A stretch of 64,000 nt of DNA from Bacteroidales bacterium (lineage in GTDB: Bacteria; Bacteroidota; Bacteroidia; Bacteroidales; Prolixibacteraceae): the NCBI GenBank assembly GCA_012719495.1, contig JAAYAG010000011.1, positions 102,098 through 166,097 of the forward strand. Reading direction: 5' to 3'. The notes below the pieces were generated by a model, which worked only from the letters and a program-made list of their open reading frames with translations, was not told where the DNA came from and did not search any database. How positions within the stretch are numbered: the first letter of the stretch is position 1; every line of letters starts with the position of its first letter. The position numbers and the translations under genes are program-made. Shown piece by piece: positions 63,920 through 64,000 of this stretch.

Positions 63920-64000
63920 TAAAACGCTGTTTTACAAAGCAAATTTTTGAGTATTAGCGGGCTAAATCGAGGAAATTTAATGCAGGAAAACAGTGTTTTA
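63920..64000. repeat. Inverted repeat at the right edge
   Basis: TAAAACGCTGTTTT (63920-63933) and AAAACAGTGTTTTA (63987-64000) form near-perfect 14-base arms (one G-T pair) 53 bases apart. The right arm touches the window end. It could be a terminator-like structure or part of a small mobile element. Confidence 0.4.

Noticed and set aside
1..64000. CRISPR arrays, tRNA or rRNA genes, transposases
   Set aside because: None could be recognised on either strand. No regularly spaced repeats, tRNA-like cloverleaf or transposase motif was found by eye.

Overview
The window is chromosomal DNA of an AT-rich member of the Bacteroidota, most likely Bacteroidales/Marinilabiliales. Four SusC/SusD pairs, two hybrid two-component regulators (HTCS), promoter elements of the TTTG-N19-TAnnTTTG type and a type IX secretion (T9SS) C-terminal sorting domain on one enzyme support this. 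The exact genus cannot be read from the sequence.

Layout. (1) Bases 1-3804: the end of a polysaccharide-utilisation locus (PUL), with a SusC cut by the left edge, a SusD lipoprotein and a strong terminator. (2) About 4.1-15.1 kb: a housekeeping block with a DoxX/BT_3928-type membrane protein, a duplicated DUF1599 protein, folP-cdaA-tilS (translationally coupled at folP/cdaA), cdd, a LysM glucosaminidase, fmt, a DUF5522 Cys-rich protein, a MaoC-like hydratase, folE and a FucP-type sugar permease. (3) 15.4-32.5 kb: an HTCS regulator facing a six-gene operon on the minus strand that encodes fasciclin lipoprotein, SusC, SusD, fasciclin lipoprotein, SusC and SusD, with no carbohydrate-active enzyme. 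(4) 33.4-63.9 kb: a large xylan-type PUL on the plus strand with GH30, GH97, a second HTCS, SusC, SusD, GH115, a gene remnant, GH67, GH43, GH27, DUF3237, GH43-like, GH51 and two more GH43 enzymes. It probably continues past the right edge, because no GH10 xylanase or esterase is seen.

How the genes work together. In the xylan locus the T9SS-exported GH30 is suited to cut glucuronoxylan outside the cell. SusC/SusD would import the oligosaccharides. GH115 and GH67 would remove (methyl)glucuronic acid, GH51 and the GH43 enzymes arabinose and xylose, and GH27/GH97 would remove alpha-galactose or beta-L-arabinopyranose side groups. The HTCS beside GH97 would sense a released oligosaccharide and induce the locus. 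Substrate assignments come from family knowledge, not from a test.

Most notable observations: a decayed chimeric gene between GH115 and GH67 that joins a GH43-type signal-peptide region to a GH115-like tail; the enzyme-free double SusCD/fasciclin operon, whose second SusC lacks the usual TonB-box motif; tandem perfect hairpins and a near-consensus promoter upstream of GH115; and an 11-bp inverted repeat upstream of GH30 that looks like an operator.
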